The translations under genes and the position numbers were made by a program. Below the pieces are notes generated by a model. That model searched no databases. It was not told where the DNA came from and was given only the letters and a program-made list of their open reading frames with translations. Shown here piece by piece: positions 25,757 through 33,392 of a stretch of 64,000 bases of DNA (positions are counted from its first letter, which is position 1; each line of letters begins with the position of its first letter). The stretch comes from Bacteroidales bacterium (GTDB lineage: Bacteria; Bacteroidota; Bacteroidia; Bacteroidales; UBA932). The stretch is from NCBI GenBank assembly GCA_028724885.1, contig JAQYTJ010000013.1, positions 81,301 through 145,300 of the forward strand. The letters are read 5' to 3'.

Positions 25757-26632
25757 TTAATCTCTAGTTAGATGATATTCCACCAATCCTTCGATCGGAG
25801 CAGCTATTATTTTAGATATTTTAATTCCATAAGACGTTGCGACTTTTATGAATATAGCCCTATGGGCATAGCCGAAGCCTCCGACGATGCCTACAGGATA
25901 TTTATCTATTTCATATTGCTTTAATGCCCTTTCAATGAAATCTTTAAAATTGCCATCGACTATTTTACGAATATACTCGCTGCCATTATACCTATCAAGC
26001 AGCCACGGTGCAAAGCTGCCTAGGTACCTTGAAGGGACTTCTCCGCGATAAACATTCGCTACTATATTCATATAATCTGCGCCGAACTCCTCATAGAAAT
26101 CCTTTGAGACGTCCTCAGGCACAAGGCCCTTTATATAGTCAGAAATAAATATCCTACCAAGCCTTGCCCCTCCCCCTTCATCACCTAGGATGAAGCCGCC
26201 AGAACGCACGTTCTTTACTATCCTCTTGCCATCGTAGAAGCAGCTGTTCGATCCAGTGCCCAGGATGGCGGCAATTCCAGGCTTGTGACCACAAACGGCG
26301 CGAGCCGCATCTAGCAAATCGGAAGCATATTCAATTACCCCGTCTGAAAATATTTTTCTAAATATTCCATCTAAGCCTTTAGCCGCATCTGGCACCTTCT
26401 GTCCTTCAGGCACGATTAGTCCGGCAGCATAAAAATGCACTTGGCAATCGCCAGGGAAAGATATTCCTGCTTTTTTAAACTTTTCCAAGGCTTCGTCCAC
26501 TATGCTTTCGATAGCCTGCTCTGACATAACAGAGAGGTTCATGCCGGCGGTTCGGACATTCACTTGCAATTTCTCGTTCCTCACGGCACACCAATCTGTC
26601 TTTGTTGCCCCACTTTCTATGATAAGGATCAT
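25757..26632 (-). CDS. murK: BadF/BadG-type sugar kinase, probable MurNAc/GlcNAc kinase (MurK)
   Basis: A 291-residue ASKHA-fold kinase of the BadF/BadG/BcrA group. The phosphate-binding loops are ESGATKTDW (about 5-13), GTGSNSCFYDG (about 106-116) and FILGDEGGGARLG (about 126-138). In Tannerella and Clostridium such a kinase next to murQ phosphorylates MurNAc (and GlcNAc), giving the MurQ substrate. The three-base gap to murQ supports that role; GlcNAc as the main substrate remains possible. I use the ATG at 26632, since the 29 upstream codons are open but come before the -7 box TATATTTG (26657-26664, minus strand). Confidence 0.82.
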   Translation of the reverse strand: MILIIESGATKTDWCAVRNEKLQVNVRTAGMNLSVMSEQAIESIVDEALEKFKKAGISFPGDCQVHFYAAGLIVPEGQKVPDAAKGLDGIFRKIFSDGVIEYASDLLDAARAVCGHKPGIAAILGTGSNSCFYDGKRIVKNVRSGGFILGDEGGGARLGRIFISDYIKGLVPEDVSKDFYEEFGADYMNIVANVYRGEVPSRYLGSFAPWLLDRYNGSEYIRKIVDGNFKDFIERALKQYEIDKYPVGIVGGFGYAHRAIFIKVATSYGIKISKIIAAPIEGLVEYHLTRD

Positions 26633-26656
26633 ATTCGTTGAATAATTTATAGCTAG

Positions 26657-26711
26657 CAAATATAATACTTTGGATTGGTATTCCATTTCAAATTCATATT
26701 CATTAAATTTG
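26657..26711. promoter_or_regulatory. Divergent -7 boxes: murK operon and SGNH hydrolase
   Basis: TATATTTG on the minus strand (26657-26664), 25 bases before the murK ATG, and TAAATTTG on the plus strand (26704-26711), 29 bases before the SGNH gene ATG. Both match TAnnTTTG; neither has a -33 at ideal spacing. Confidence 0.55.
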
Positions 26712-26739
26712 TCAATCACTTTTGATTAAAACCCATATC

Positions 26740-27423
26740 ATGAAAAGGTTATTCTTATTCTTGGCATCAGCTGTTTTAATTTCTATTAATGTAAATGCTC
26801 AAGACAAGGTCTGGGCGAATTTCGCTCGTTACGAGAAAGCTAATCGGCAGGTTCTCGAAGCCCAGGATAAAGGAGCCAAGAAGCCATTAGCCGTACTCAT
26901 GGGAGACTCAATCACGGACGGGTGGTACATCAGCGACAAAGACTTCTTCACTGATAACAATTTAATAGGTCGCGGAATCAGCGGGCAATGCACTTCTCAC
27001 ATGCTGGCAAGATTCCAAAGGGACGTGGTTGAACTAAATCCTAAATATGTCGCCATCCTCGCAGGAATCAACGATATTGCCCATAATGACAATTACGTAG
27101 ATGTGGGAGACGCTTTCCTGAATATAGTGTCAATGTGCGACATAGCGGACAGGTACGGGATTAAGGTTGTGCTATGCACCACGACTCCCGGTAATCCTAA
27201 GTGGAGGCCGCAGCTAACGAATATGCACGAACATGCGCTTTGGCTGAACGACCAGATCCGTCAGCTGGCGAAGGATCGTCGCTACAGGCTGGCAGACTAT
27301 GCCGCCGCCCTACAGGACGAAACAGGAATGACATCGTCTGAATATTCAAAAGACACCGTGCACCCAAACTTAGATGGGTACAAGGTGATGGAAGGCATTC
27401 TGCTGAAGCTTCTGAAGAAATAG
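26740..27423 (+). CDS. Exported SGNH/GDSL hydrolase
   Basis: A 227-residue secreted esterase-fold protein with a signal peptide (about 1-21, ending NVNAQ). Block I is MGDSITDGW (nucleophile Ser), block II has the Gly in GRGISG, block III is AGINDI (oxyanion Asn) and block V is KDTVHPNLDG (catalytic Asp and His). It resembles the PAF-acetylhydrolase-like GDSL lipoesterases that deacetylate glycans in gut Bacteroidota; the substrate is unknown. I chose the ATG at 26740 over an upstream TTG. Its stop codon abuts the pnuC stop codon, with convergent transcription and no space between. Confidence 0.9.
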   Translation: MKRLFLFLASAVLISINVNAQDKVWANFARYEKANRQVLEAQDKGAKKPLAVLMGDSITDGWYISDKDFFTDNNLIGRGISGQCTSHMLARFQRDVVELNPKYVAILAGINDIAHNDNYVDVGDAFLNIVSMCDIADRYGIKVVLCTTTPGNPKWRPQLTNMHEHALWLNDQIRQLAKDRRYRLADYAAALQDETGMTSSEYSKDTVHPNLDGYKVMEGILLKLLKK

Positions 27424-28038
27424 CTAACCAACATTCACGTACACGCCTTTGCGCTTCCAGAGGACGAAGCCAATAACGGAAGCTACCACATAAGCGAAGT
27501 ACAGGAGAGCCATCCACCAGCTCTGCTGCAGGATGCACATGAAAGTGAGAATCGTGTCTGCCAAAATCCACAGATACCAATGATACCTGTAGGACTTTGC
27601 AAGCCAGACCATGGCCACGATGCTAAGCGCAGTGGAGATGCCATCCAGAACCACATTGTTGCCATTCAGCAATTTCAGGATCCAAATCAGGATGACAGAA
27701 AGGGCCAAAATCGCTACCATGCTACAGAGGAAGGTCTTAAGCGACATCTTGTTGAGATGAATCATCAACTCGTTCGCCCCCCCATTGATCTTCGCCGAAT
27801 CCTTTCTCCACTGATACAAGCCCCATACGGCCATCACGGCATAGTAAATGTTCAGGCCCATCATTGCCCAGTTGCACTGCACGCCGAACGTGAAAGCGCA
27901 TGCTATGCCAGTAAAAAAGCCAAAGTACCACATTATGTTTTTCTGCAGCACTTCAAAAATCATGTACGGAATCCCAGTCACAAGGGCTAGGATGGAGATT
28001 ATCTGAACTATAAGGTCAAACGTGATTGGCATCGTCAT
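27424..28038 (-). CDS. PnuC-family vitamin transporter (nicotinamide riboside or thiamine)
   Basis: A membrane protein of about 204 residues with about seven hydrophobic segments, of the PnuC/SWEET-like facilitator family. Visible features are WYFGFFTGIACAFTFG near the start, the aromatic YYAVMAVWGLYQWRKD and the C-terminal WMALLYFAYVVASVIG. PnuC proteins carry nicotinamide riboside; the PnuT branch in Bacteroidota carries thiamine and usually lies beside a TonB receptor under a TPP riboswitch. No TPP element is seen here. A promoter at 28054-28084 fixes the start at 28038 or 28032, so the 15 codons open upstream are leader. Confidence 0.82.
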   Translation of the reverse strand: MTMPITFDLIVQIISILALVTGIPYMIFEVLQKNIMWYFGFFTGIACAFTFGVQCNWAMMGLNIYYAVMAVWGLYQWRKDSAKINGGANELMIHLNKMSLKTFLCSMVAILALSVILIWILKLLNGNNVVLDGISTALSIVAMVWLAKSYRYHWYLWILADTILTFMCILQQSWWMALLYFAYVVASVIGFVLWKRKGVYVNVG

Positions 28039-28053
28039 AGTTTTTTGATTCTG

Positions 28054-28101
28054 CAAAATTAGCAAATCCAGAGACTCTTTCAATTTCTTTCGATAACTTT
28101 G
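28054..28101. promoter_or_regulatory. Overlapping divergent promoters of pnuC and the BtuB-like receptor
   Basis: For pnuC (minus strand), ATTG (28081-28084), a 19-base spacer and TAATTTTG (28054-28061). For the receptor (plus strand), TAACTTTG at 28094-28101 ends only eight bases before the ATG at 28110, which implies an almost leaderless mRNA. The pnuC -33 and the receptor -7 lie within 20 bases of each other. Confidence 0.55.
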
Positions 28102-28109
28102 CGCACAGA

Positions 28110-30044
28110 ATGCGTAAATACCCGATAATAACAGCCCTCTTCGCGGCTATCCCTGCAATGCATATTGCTGCGCAGGAACTGCCGCCGGCTTTGAAACTGG
28201 CACCGCTTCCAGCAGCATCCGGAGACACAGTCAGCAGGGAAAAGCTGCACACAGAGAGCGGCATCGCAGATGTCATACGCTCATTCTCAGGGGTGCAGAT
28301 AAAGGATTTCGGCGGGCTAGGCGGACTGAAGACGGTGAATGTACGAAGCATGGGAAGCGAATATACTGGCGTGTTCATTGACGGCCTGCAGGTCGGCAAT
28401 GCCCAGAACATGCAAGTGGACCTAGGGAAGTTCTCTACCGACGGGCTGGACGCGGTCATTCTTTACAATGCCCAGAAGGGCGGGCGGCTTCAGAGCGCTA
28501 AAGAATATGCCTCAGGAGCAGCGGTGCATCTTGTTTCAGCTACGCCTGCATTCGTGGAGAGCAAGGTTAGGAATATGTTGGCGAGGGTTCGTGGTGGAGC
28601 GTTTGGCACGATTGAGCCGACTATTGAATACGAGCGCAAGTTCAGCGATAAAAACTCACTGAGGCTCATCGGAGATTATCTCTACGCCGACGGCCACTAC
28701 CATTTCCGCAAATTCGACTCGACGATGGTCCGCCAGAACACTGACCTGCGCAGCTTCAGGGCCGAAGGCAGCTTCTATCATCGAGGTTCTTCGTACTGGA
28801 ACCTGAGAGCGTGGTACTACGATTCCGAGCGTGGGCTCCCTGGGCCTGTCGTAAGACAACTCGCGGTAACGACTGCCGACCGCCAAATGGACAAGGACGC
28901 ATTTTTACAGGGCAAATGGTCCAAGAGATACGGTAATCTAGGGAACTGGGGTTCAGAGGGTTCTGCTGCTGGGAAATATTCATTCTACTACACTCGGTAC
29001 AGGACAAATCCATTCAAGGACCCTGGGGCGCTTCCGATTGACAACACCTACAGGCAGCACAATGCCTATGGGACATATTCGCATCTGTTCAGCAACGGGA
29101 AATATTCAATCGGACTGGCTCAGGATGCCGAATTTTCCTATCTGAACGCAAATCTTCGCGACTTCGCATGGCCGAAGCGGCTTAGCACTTGGGATGCCGT
29201 TTCCTTCGCCGTTGCCGACGAACGCTTCAGCATATCACTCAATCTGCTGTACAGTTTTGCGGCAGACTGGTTTTCTAATAATAAAGGTGGTTTCAAGAAA
29301 GACTCCGAAATCCGCAGCTTTTTTACCCCGTCATTTACATTCGGATTCACGCCTGATGAACATTGGACACTCTCAGGGTTCGTCAAGAAAACACGCAGGA
29401 TGCCTTCTTTCAACGACTTGTATTATACTCTGATCGGGAATTCTTCTCTTGAGCCTGAGAAGGCATGGCAATTCGACGTTGGTGCCGTCAGGCGGGGCAA
29501 TCTTGGCGAGGCGCTCTCGGAGGCCAAGATTGACACCTACTTCTACATGGTTTCGGACAAGATAGTGGCCGTGCCTACTTCTAACCAGTTCCGCTGGTCA
29601 ATGTACAACATTGGGGAGACCAGGATATTCGGAATAGAGCCGACTTGGAAATTGTCTGGTTCTGTTGTAGCAAAGTGGGAAGTTTTGTTTAAGTACACTT
29701 ACCAAATGGCGATGGACTTCACCGACAGAGAAAGCATTACATGGAAAGGGCAGATTCCTTACGTTCCGAAACACGCAGGGACTATTTCCATGAACGTTTC
29801 CTGGCACGGTTGGAGGGCCGATGCCGTGTGGATGATCACAGGGCGGCGCTGGAGTTCCTCAGCAAACCTTACCGATTATGGAATCGATGCCTGGAGCACC
29901 TTAGATTTGAGATTTTCAAAGACTTTCAGGAATATCACATTCCGTCTTAACGTGAACAATATCACAGACACGCATTACGAGATCGTAATGAGCTATCCAA
30001 TGCCAGGAGCGAATGTCACCGCAAGCATTGAATATTCGTTCTGA
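28110..30044 (+). CDS. TonB-dependent vitamin-type receptor (BtuB-like)
   Basis: A 644-residue outer-membrane receptor with a signal peptide (about 1-21, ending HIAAQ). The plug begins without the carboxypeptidase-like N-domain: VIRSFSGVQIKDFGGLGGLKTVNVRS (about 55-80), then FIDGLQVGN. The barrel ends in SIEYSF, a typical terminal aromatic. This short form, followed by a DUF5074/YncE-like lipoprotein, resembles BtuB-BtuG cobalamin receptors. The divergent PnuC gene leaves thiamine or nicotinamide riboside open as alternatives. No cobalamin or TPP riboswitch precedes it. Confidence 0.85.
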   Translation: MRKYPIITALFAAIPAMHIAAQELPPALKLAPLPAASGDTVSREKLHTESGIADVIRSFSGVQIKDFGGLGGLKTVNVRSMGSEYTGVFIDGLQVGNAQNMQVDLGKFSTDGLDAVILYNAQKGGRLQSAKEYASGAAVHLVSATPAFVESKVRNMLARVRGGAFGTIEPTIEYERKFSDKNSLRLIGDYLYADGHYHFRKFDSTMVRQNTDLRSFRAEGSFYHRGSSYWNLRAWYYDSERGLPGPVVRQLAVTTADRQMDKDAFLQGKWSKRYGNLGNWGSEGSAAGKYSFYYTRYRTNPFKDPGALPIDNTYRQHNAYGTYSHLFSNGKYSIGLAQDAEFSYLNANLRDFAWPKRLSTWDAVSFAVADERFSISLNLLYSFAADWFSNNKGGFKKDSEIRSFFTPSFTFGFTPDEHWTLSGFVKKTRRMPSFNDLYYTLIGNSSLEPEKAWQFDVGAVRRGNLGEALSEAKIDTYFYMVSDKIVAVPTSNQFRWSMYNIGETRIFGIEPTWKLSGSVVAKWEVLFKYTYQMAMDFTDRESITWKGQIPYVPKHAGTISMNVSWHGWRADAVWMITGRRWSSSANLTDYGIDAWSTLDLRFSKTFRNITFRLNVNNITDTHYEIVMSYPMPGANVTASIEYSF

Positions 30045-30088
30045 TTGCTTAAATTCGCAATTGATCAAGTTCTTTAACATATCGCTTA

Positions 30089-31255
30089 ATGAAAAAGCAG
30101 ACACTGCTGATTTTCAGCTGCGTTCTGGCACTGGTGGTGCTGGGATGCGACAAGGATGAGACATCATCCTTCACCTCCGAGGATGAGACCCTTGCGGGTG
30201 AGACAGTCACTGCAGGTGACAAAGATGCTCGTTACGTAAAATTATTCGTGCTGAACGAAGGCTCATACGGGCAGAACAACTCTACTCTGGATTTCTTCCG
30301 TTATTCGGACGGGACGTATGTCAGAAATTCTTTTGCTAAAATGAATCCGACGATTTCCGCCGGACTGGGTGACGTGGGTAACGACATTGTGATTCGCGGA
30401 GAGGAAGCCTGGATCGTGGTGAACAACTCCGGGCTGGTCGAAATCGTCAGCACCAAAGACGAGAAGCACATAGCCACGATTGAAGTGCCGACCCCTAGAA
30501 ATATTGCTTTCGACAATGAATATGCCTACGTGACGTCCTGGGCAGGTGCCTATTATGGCGGCGATGCCAGGAAAGGGGCAGTTTACCGCATCGGGCTGCA
30601 TAACAAGACCGTCAAGGACACCGTGAACGTGGGTTATCAGCCAGAGGGCATCACGCTCAGCGGTGGAAACCTTTATGTTGCCAATTCCGGCGGGGTGAAT
30701 CCAGGTGGTTACGAGAACACGATTTCCATAATAAGCCAGGCCGAATTCAAGGTGACAGGCTCAATCTCACTGCCTTCGCAGAAAAATCTAAAAGACGTCG
30801 TTGCCTCTGGCGGGTACCTGTGGGTCAGCAGCCTTGGGGACTACTACAGCGTGCACTCTGGGCTTGCCAGGATAAATCTTGAGACTAAGCAAGCAAATGA
30901 ATATGACGACGTAAGGGTCGGGACCTGCCTCTGGAACGATGCTGCAAATGGCAGAATATGCTTCATCGGCACGCAGGATGAGTGGGTGTGGACACCTGGT
31001 GTCAAGAAGACATATTCAATATACATGGCAAACACTGCTTCTGGCAACGTTTCACAGCATAGCCTGCCCGACGGCATAACTTATCCTTACTCCATCGCAG
31101 TTGATGGCGGTTCAGGTGACATATTCATAGGAGATGCCGCAGACAGCAAGACCCCTGGCAGCATCAGGTGCTACGATGCAAAATATTCATTGAAATGGAA
31201 GGCCACCGCCGGCCTTTTCCCCGGACATTTCGCTTTCCTCGACGCAAAACGCTGA
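30089..31255 (+). CDS. Surface beta-propeller lipoprotein, DUF5074/BtuG-like
   Basis: A 388-residue lipoprotein with a type II signal ending in the lipobox VVLGC (Cys at about residue 20), then an acidic Thr/Ser/Glu-rich linker (about 22-50). A seven-bladed YncE-like beta-propeller follows (about 50-385), with repeated blades such as VEIVSTKDEKHIATIEV and ISIISQAEFKVTGSI. BtuG proteins of gut Bacteroides sit on the cell surface over BtuB and capture cobalamin with very high affinity. The order receptor-propeller with a 44-base gap supports the pairing; the ligand is inferred. Confidence 0.82.
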   Translation: MKKQTLLIFSCVLALVVLGCDKDETSSFTSEDETLAGETVTAGDKDARYVKLFVLNEGSYGQNNSTLDFFRYSDGTYVRNSFAKMNPTISAGLGDVGNDIVIRGEEAWIVVNNSGLVEIVSTKDEKHIATIEVPTPRNIAFDNEYAYVTSWAGAYYGGDARKGAVYRIGLHNKTVKDTVNVGYQPEGITLSGGNLYVANSGGVNPGGYENTISIISQAEFKVTGSISLPSQKNLKDVVASGGYLWVSSLGDYYSVHSGLARINLETKQANEYDDVRVGTCLWNDAANGRICFIGTQDEWVWTPGVKKTYSIYMANTASGNVSQHSLPDGITYPYSIAVDGGSGDIFIGDAADSKTPGSIRCYDAKYSLKWKATAGLFPGHFAFLDAKR

Positions 31256-31581
31256 TGCGCCTAAAACATCCACGGTGATAATCGCCACATAGCCGCATCA
31301 TAAGAGCAGTTGACGTTATTGATGGCAAGTAGGGACTTACAAGCAGGCAGATGGCGAATGCATCACAGAAGGGGCTGTGGTGGCATGTTCATGGATTTGC
31401 CATGCCTCCGCAGATGTGACAAATTTGGTCAATCGGACTCACATGGCACTGCATCGCACTTTCACCAACTGCCATCCTGCAGGCCCCCTTCCTCCCACTG
31501 ACATGGCCGTAGGGTAAGTGTATTTCAGCGAAGCCATACGTCTGACAGAAGATAAAATACAAAATGGCGTTTTCTGTACTG
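31256..31581. other. GC-rich intergenic region, no gene seen
   Basis: 326 bases between the convergent BtuG-like and DMT genes. Short open frames here are not protein-like. One inverted repeat, GGCATG/CATGCC, lies near 31383-31408. Scattered pieces resemble cobalamin-riboswitch boxes, but the order and spacing are wrong and nothing lies downstream on that strand. Confidence 0.5.
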
Positions 31582-31953
31582 CTAGGGTTTCATGAAGACA
31601 AGGTAGACTGCGGCGACCAAGAATACAAAAGCCAGCGCATGATTCCATTGCAGATTCTGGCCTTGGAATAGGATATTAGCCACCATGGCAAAGACTACCA
31701 GCGAAATGCATTCTTGGATGACCTTTAGTTGGACAAGAGAAAATGGGCCTCCGTTGCCAGAGAAGCCAATGCGGTTTGCAGGTACCTGGCAGCAATATTC
31801 AAAGAAAGCTATTCCCCATGAGAAGGCGATCACCCCTATCAGAGACCAATGCGACGTGACTCCAGTTTGCTGGAGGCGCAAATGACCGTACCAAGCAAGC
31901 GTCATGAATATGTTGCTGCAGAATAGAAGCAGCACTGTGTAAAATCCTGTCAT
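31582..31953 (-). CDS. DMT-family membrane protein (DUF486)
   Basis: A 123-residue protein with four hydrophobic segments, the usual size for the DUF486 half-size drug/metabolite-transporter group. Diagnostic pieces are MTLAWYGHLR near the N-terminus, FEYCCQVPANRIG (about residues 51-63), QLKVIQECISLVVF and the final VAAVYLVFMKP. Its function is not established. It lies downstream of fba on the same strand but behind that gene's terminator. Confidence 0.88.
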   Translation of the reverse strand: MTGFYTVLLLFCSNIFMTLAWYGHLRLQQTGVTSHWSLIGVIAFSWGIAFFEYCCQVPANRIGFSGNGGPFSLVQLKVIQECISLVVFAMVANILFQGQNLQWNHALAFVFLVAAVYLVFMKP

Positions 31954-31962
31954 ATCAAAACA

Positions 31963-31992
31963 AAGGCCGGCTAAAATAGAATTAGCCAGCCT
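31963..31992 (-). terminator. fba terminator
   Basis: On the minus strand, GGCTGGCTAA pairs with TTTAGCCGGCC across a six-base loop and is followed by TTTGTTTT. It starts about 20 bases after the fba stop. Confidence 0.8.
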
Positions 31993-32014
31993 AAAAAAGC
32001 ACTATTGATTGATA

Positions 32015-33016
32015 TTATTCGGCTTTCCCGTCAGAACCAAGAACGTCAACGATCTTGTGTTCATAGAGTTTCTTCATCTCGTCGCGGGCAGGCCCCAAGT
32101 ATTTACGAGGGTCGAACACCTCTTGATGATCGTGGAAAACCTTGCGGATCATCGCCGTCATGGCAAGACGAGAGTCGGAGTCGATATTAATCTTGCAAAC
32201 AGCACTCTTAGCGGCCTCGCGTAGCTGCTCTTCAGGAATGCCGACTGCATCTGGAAGATTTCCGCCATATTCGTTAATCATGTCAACATATTCCTGAGGA
32301 ACTGAAGAAGAACCGTGAAGAACGATTGGGAATCCAGGTAGCTTCTTCTCAATCTCATGCAGCACATCGAAAGCAAGAGGTGGCGGCACAAGGCGACCTG
32401 TCTGAGGATCCCTCTTGCACTGCTCCGGCTTGAATTTGTAAGCGCCATGAGACGTACCTATTGAGATGGCAAGAGAGTCGCAGCCCGTGCGGGTAGAGAA
32501 ATCAATCACTTCCTCTGGCTTCGTGTAATGAGACTCCTCAGAAGAAACCTCTTCCTCAACGCCAGCCAATACACCCAGCTCAGCCTCAACAGTCACATCG
32601 TACCGATGAGCATAATCAACGACTTTTCTAGTGAGAGCGATGTTGTCTTCGTAAGGGAGAGAGGAGCCATCTATCATGACTGATGAGAAACCGAAATCTA
32701 CGCAGCTCTTGCATAGCTCGAATGTGTCACCGTGATCCAAGTGAAGCACGATTTGCGGGTGCTCCCATCCAAGCTCTTTAGCATATTCAACCGCCCCCTG
32801 TGCCATGTAGCGCAGAAGCGTCTGGTTGGCATAGTTACGGGCTCCCTTGGATACCTGAAGAATCACAGGAGACCTCTTTTCTGCCGCAGCCTGAATTATT
32901 GCTTGAAGCTGCTCCATGTTGTTGAAATTGAAAGCTGGGATGGCATAGCCACCTTTCACGGCCTTAGCAAACATTTCTCTGGTGTTTACCAAGCCAAGAT
33001 CTTTGAAAGAAACCAT
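32015..33016 (-). CDS. fba: Class II fructose-1,6-bisphosphate aldolase
   Basis: A 333-residue zinc-dependent aldolase of glycolysis and gluconeogenesis. It interconverts fructose-1,6-bisphosphate with dihydroxyacetone phosphate and glyceraldehyde-3-phosphate. Motifs: HLDHGDTFE (catalytic Asp and zinc His, about residues 92-100), VEAELG, SIGTSHGAYK (second zinc His region) and VLHGSSSVP (third). The length and motifs fit the longer Bacteroidota/Gram-positive class IIA/B form. A -7 box (TATTTTTG on the minus strand, 33072-33079) lies about 55 bases upstream. A terminator follows. Confidence 0.96.
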   Translation of the reverse strand: MVSFKDLGLVNTREMFAKAVKGGYAIPAFNFNNMEQLQAIIQAAAEKRSPVILQVSKGARNYANQTLLRYMAQGAVEYAKELGWEHPQIVLHLDHGDTFELCKSCVDFGFSSVMIDGSSLPYEDNIALTRKVVDYAHRYDVTVEAELGVLAGVEEEVSSEESHYTKPEEVIDFSTRTGCDSLAISIGTSHGAYKFKPEQCKRDPQTGRLVPPPLAFDVLHEIEKKLPGFPIVLHGSSSVPQEYVDMINEYGGNLPDAVGIPEEQLREAAKSAVCKINIDSDSRLAMTAMIRKVFHDHQEVFDPRKYLGPARDEMKKLYEHKIVDVLGSDGKAE

Positions 33017-33392
33017 AATTCTATAATGATTTAGAAATTTTTTCCGCCCATATCTGGCTTCAAAAGTTATGCAAAAATAGTCATTTTTAACTAAATGATT
33101 CTAATATTTTTTACCCGAGCACCAAAACTGAAGACATCAGAACCCACCAGCATCTGCCGACAAGCACTGACTGTCTTATTGTAAATTCAATCAATATGTC
33201 GTCTTTGGCGCTTTTTATTCTTAATTGGCTAAAGGAATAGGATTTAAAACATCTTTCTTCATATCTTGGAGAAAATTTTTAAAACAAAAACTTTATACAA
33301 AATAATATTCATTGACATATCCAATACGCTTAACTACTTATAAGCAATATAATAGCATAGACCAATCATTATTTGTCCATAAAACATTAGAC
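33017..33392. other. Divergent regulatory region between fba and susC1
   Basis: 376 AT-rich bases. It contains the fba -7 box TATTTTTG (33072-33079, minus strand). I cannot place a convincing promoter for susC1; candidate -7 sequences around 33330-33375 deviate from the consensus. Codons upstream of 33393 in the susC1 frame are open but do not resemble a signal peptide. Confidence 0.45.

Noticed and set aside
31256..31581. Pieces resembling cobalamin-riboswitch boxes (GGTGATAATC, CCCACTG...GGGTAAG, GAAGCCATACGTCTG)
   Set aside because: Order, spacing and the B12 box do not fit the consensus, and no gene follows on that strand; chance in GC-rich DNA is more likely.
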